From DATDSR01 sp038062165 (GTDB lineage Bacteria > Patescibacteriota > Minisyncoccia > Phycocordibacterales > DATDSR01), in contig JBBTXQ010000022.1 in assembly GCA_038062165.1 (NCBI GenBank), positions 1-7,008 on the forward strand: a stretch of DNA of 7,008 nucleotides. The letters run 5' to 3'. The notes beneath the pieces are model-generated. The model worked only from the letters and a program-made list of their open reading frames with translations. It made no database searches and was not told the origin of the DNA. Position 1 is the stretch's first letter; each line of letters opens with the position of its first letter. Shown here piece after piece: positions 5,782 through 7,008 of the stretch. Position numbers and translations under genes: made by a program.

Positions 5782-5816
5782 AATCCGTCCCGCCTTAGGC
5801 GGGACGGATTTGTTTT
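5782..5816 (+). terminator. Intrinsic terminator of the rplJ-rplL operon
   Basis: AATCCGTCCCGCC (5782-5794) pairs perfectly with GGCGGGACGGATT (5798-5810) around a TTA loop, followed by TGTTTT. The 13-bp GC-rich stem with a T-rich tail is a strong terminator. It lies about 120 bases past rplL and is the only convincing one after that gene. Its core repeats the 13-mer CCGCCTTAGGCGG seen at two other sites. Confidence 0.85.
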
Positions 5817-5842
5817 GACCGAGGCTCTCTTTAGTGTTTTTG

Positions 5843-5873
5843 TTGTAATTGGGTCGTGGTCCCGTGTTATAAT
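5843..5873 (+). promoter_or_regulatory. Extended -10 promoter of the winged-helix gene
   Basis: TGTTATAAT (5865-5873) is a consensus -10 hexamer preceded by the extended TG motif. A partial -35 (TTGTAA, 5843-5848) lies at a long 19-bp spacing, so the extended -10 is probably the main determinant. The predicted start near 5880 leaves a leader of only about 14 bases before the ATG at 5894. That short leader contains AAAGAAG, a weak Shine-Dalgarno-like patch. Confidence 0.72.
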
Positions 5874-5893
5874 CGTCCGACAAAGAAGAATGT

Positions 5894-6505
5894 ATGAATA
5901 TCCTTACCGCAGTATTTGGAAGCGAGGGAAAAGTAAAAGTCATGCGTCTTTTTCTCTTTAATCCCTATTCTGCCTACAATCTCACGGCAGTGTCTAAACG
6001 CGCGCAAATTTCACCGCGAGAAGCGCGCGAACATATAAAAACTCTTGTTCGAGCTCGACTTATCCGTTCTCGCATGATTGTAGATAAAAACCTCTCTTCA
6101 AAGAAAAAAATAAGAGCATGGACGCTGAATCAAAAATTTCCTCAAAAAACAGCTCTCCAAGATTTTTTTATCGATATTACATCAATTTCTAAAAATGATT
6201 TACTCTCGCGTCTCTCGCGTGTGGGTAGACTGCGTCTGGTCATTCTTTCCGGCATATTTATCCATGACCTTGAAAGCAGGGTAGATATTCTCATTGTGGG
6301 AGAGCATCTCAAGAAGCGTTCAATTGAAACCGCTATTTTGTCTCTTGAGGCTCGTATTGGACGAGAATTAACCTATGCAGTCTTTGAAACGTCGGACTTT
6401 ACTTATCGCTTAAGCGTCTATGACAAGCTCGTTCGGGACGTTCTCGACTACCCACACCAGGTGGTTCTCGATCGTTTAGGCCTAGAACAGCGCCAATCCC
6501 GCTAA
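5894..6505 (+). CDS. Winged-helix protein with nucleotidyltransferase-like C-terminal domain (putative transcriptional regulator)
   Basis: This 203-residue cytoplasmic protein has two parts. Residues 1-83 look like a winged helix-turn-helix: FGSEGKVKVMRLFLFNP at 8-24, helix-turn-helix around 30-57 (LTAVSKRAQISPREAREHIKTL), then basic wing residues KKKIRAWTLN at 70-79. Residues 84-203 resemble the nucleotidyltransferase-like domain that often follows such helices in Parcubacteria proteins: LRLVILSGIFIHD at 113-125, SRVDILIVG at 128-136, ELTYAVFETSDFTYRL at 158-173, and VRDVLDYPH at 180-188. The classical catalytic pattern (GS followed by DxD) is not intact: there is SG at 119-120 and a single D131 followed by I-L. 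A binding or regulatory role is therefore likelier than catalysis. The ATG at 5894 is chosen over an out-of-frame ATG at 5890 because only the former gives the domain sequence. It has its own promoter and appears monocistronic; the target is unknown. Confidence 0.82.
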   Translation: MNILTAVFGSEGKVKVMRLFLFNPYSAYNLTAVSKRAQISPREAREHIKTLVRARLIRSRMIVDKNLSSKKKIRAWTLNQKFPQKTALQDFFIDITSISKNDLLSRLSRVGRLRLVILSGIFIHDLESRVDILIVGEHLKKRSIETAILSLEARIGRELTYAVFETSDFTYRLSVYDKLVRDVLDYPHQVVLDRLGLEQRQSR

Positions 6506-6511
6506 TTTTCC

Positions 6512-6520
6512 TTATCCACA
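6512..6520 (+). other. Single consensus DnaA-box-like 9-mer
   Basis: TTATCCACA matches the strict E. coli DnaA box. It lies in the 93-base gap between the winged-helix gene and the membrane-protein gene. No second box, no AT-rich unwinding element and no dnaA or dnaN gene is visible, so it does not by itself mark an origin. A lone 9-mer can easily occur by chance. Confidence 0.2.
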
Positions 6521-6556
6521 GAGAGAGGAAAGCGCATGCCCGTCTCTCCAGAGAAG

Positions 6557-6565
6557 TGTTATTAT
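6557..6565 (+). promoter_or_regulatory. Possible extended -10 promoter of the MscS-like gene
   Basis: TGTTATTAT (6557-6565) is a TG-extended -10 box with one mismatch from TATAAT, very similar to the one at 5865-5873. No convincing -35 is seen 16-18 bp upstream. A start near 6572 would give a leader of about 27 bases, A-rich and without a Shine-Dalgarno site, before the ATG at 6599. There is no clear terminator between this site and the preceding gene, so read-through is also possible. Confidence 0.5.
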
Positions 6566-6598
6566 AAAGGGCGAAATATTAGCAGTTAAAAAAACATA

Positions 6599-7008
6599 AT
6601 GATTACACTGACATGGGGAGATGTGGTACTTAACTCATTCCAGAATCTCTGGGTGGGTGTCATTTCCTTCCTTCCCAACCTTATTGTCGCGCTCGTTATA
6701 TTCATCCTAGGATGGATTATCGGCGCTCTCTTAGGAAGAGTCGTCGCACAGGTTCTCCGTTCGCTTAAAATAGATGAGGCACTGGCAAAGACCGGTGTTA
6801 AACACGTGTTTGATAAAGCCGGCCTTGAAATAAACTCCGGAGGATTTTTCGGGGGCTTGGTCAAATGGTTTGTGATTGTTGCTTTTCTCGTCGCATCCTT
6901 TGAAGTAATCGGCCTGACCCAAGTCACAAGATTCCTTCAGGACGTAGTGCTTAGTTACTTGCCACAAGTTATTATCGCGGCGCTTATTCTTGTAGTGACT
7001 GCCGTGGT
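6599..7008 (+). CDS. MscS-like / conserved-TM-helix membrane protein (N-terminal part, runs off the window)
   Basis: From the ATG at 6599 the frame stays open to the window edge: 136 codons plus two bases, so the 3' end is missing. The product is an integral membrane protein. It begins MITLTWGDVVLNSFQNLW, then a first TM helix at about residues 20-46 (FLPNLIVALVIFILGWIIG at 24-42). A soluble amphipathic stretch follows at 47-84 (RVVAQVLRSLKIDEALAKTG and onward), then a second TM helix at about 87-106 and a third beginning near 119 (YLPQVIIAALILVVTAV). The repeated pattern of 'P-x-[LI]-I-x-A-[LA]-x-I' helices and the GWIIG motif resemble the conserved TM helix region found in MscS-related channel proteins of CPR bacteria. 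Whether an MscS beta-domain or further TM repeats follow cannot be seen. It likely has its own promoter 30-40 bases upstream. A channel function is inferred. Confidence 0.75.
   Translation, partial: MITLTWGDVVLNSFQNLWVGVISFLPNLIVALVIFILGWIIGALLGRVVAQVLRSLKIDEALAKTGVKHVFDKAGLEINSGGFFGGLVKWFVIVAFLVASFEVIGLTQVTRFLQDVVLSYLPQVIIAALILVVTAV

Noticed and set aside
5734..5961. Open frame of 75 codons overlapping the start of the winged-helix gene
   Set aside because: It runs through the rplL terminator and the TATAAT promoter, and its product has no family features. The minus-strand frame at 5686-5943 was rejected likewise.
6521..6548. Inverted repeat GAGAGA/TCTCTC after the winged-helix gene as a terminator
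   Set aside because: Only six pairs with a 16-base loop and no T-tract after it; too weak to call a terminator.
6586..6927. Minus-strand frames over the MscS-like gene (also 6731-6967)
   Set aside because: The + strand frame from 6599 encodes clear transmembrane helices of a recognisable type and continues to the window edge; the minus-strand frames are its shadows.
1..7008. Alternative genetic code with TGA read as glycine, as in some CPR lineages
   Set aside because: No TGA occurs in-frame inside any of the long genes, glycine uses GGN codons throughout, and frames end normally at TAA or TGA.
1..7008. CRISPR array, insertion sequence or phage genes
   Set aside because: No regularly spaced direct repeats, no transposase or integrase frames and no terminal inverted repeats with target duplications were seen.

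Overview
The window looks like chromosomal DNA from a Candidate Phyla Radiation (Patescibacteria) bacterium, most likely of the Parcubacteria type. I infer this from recalled family resemblance and not from a search. Four things point that way: a very large secreted protein with a peptidoglycan-binding domain and a Parcubacteria-like C-terminal 'FIWSPN...WTNGY' motif; a winged-helix/nucleotidyltransferase-like protein of a type common in these genomes; a membrane protein of the MscS/conserved-TM-helix kind; and genes that mostly lack Shine-Dalgarno sites, with promoters lying almost on top of start codons. All genes are on the + strand and read normally with the standard bacterial code.

Layout. 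56-3565 encodes a 1169-residue S-layer-like cell-surface protein, followed by two hairpins; the second is a strong intrinsic terminator (3612-3649). A good promoter (3653-3681) then drives a membrane-anchored TPR protein (3690-4361). It is followed without any gap by a 50-residue single-TM protein (4362-4514). The stop codon of this small gene lies inside the -35 box of the next promoter (4511-4539). That promoter makes a roughly 160-nt ribosomal protein L10 leader RNA (about 4546-4708), ending in an attenuator-type terminator ahead of rplJ (L10, 4730-5230) and rplL (L7/L12, 5245-5661). Downstream of rplL lie a GC-rich hairpin repeat, an 18-bp perfect palindrome and a strong terminator (5782-5816). 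A promoter with an extended -10 precedes the winged-helix protein (5894-6505). A second extended -10 precedes an MscS-like membrane protein that runs off the end of the window (6599-7008).

How the parts work together. The window holds four transcription units of mixed function. The first two concern the cell envelope: a surface-layer or wall-bound protein, then a TPR scaffold with a small membrane partner. The third makes the L10(L12)n ribosomal stalk and appears autoregulated through its leader. The fourth is a putative regulator. The last is probably a channel-type membrane protein. No mobile element, CRISPR array, tRNA or rRNA was seen. No clearly new multi-gene system is present. The items most worth a second look are the L10 leader with a possible pairing switch, the dispersed 13-bp palindrome found in three intergenic hairpins, the leaderless-type starts, and the unrecognised 50-residue membrane protein. 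No gene-free stretch exceeds 300 bases; the longest, 5662-5893 and 4515-4729, are described as features.
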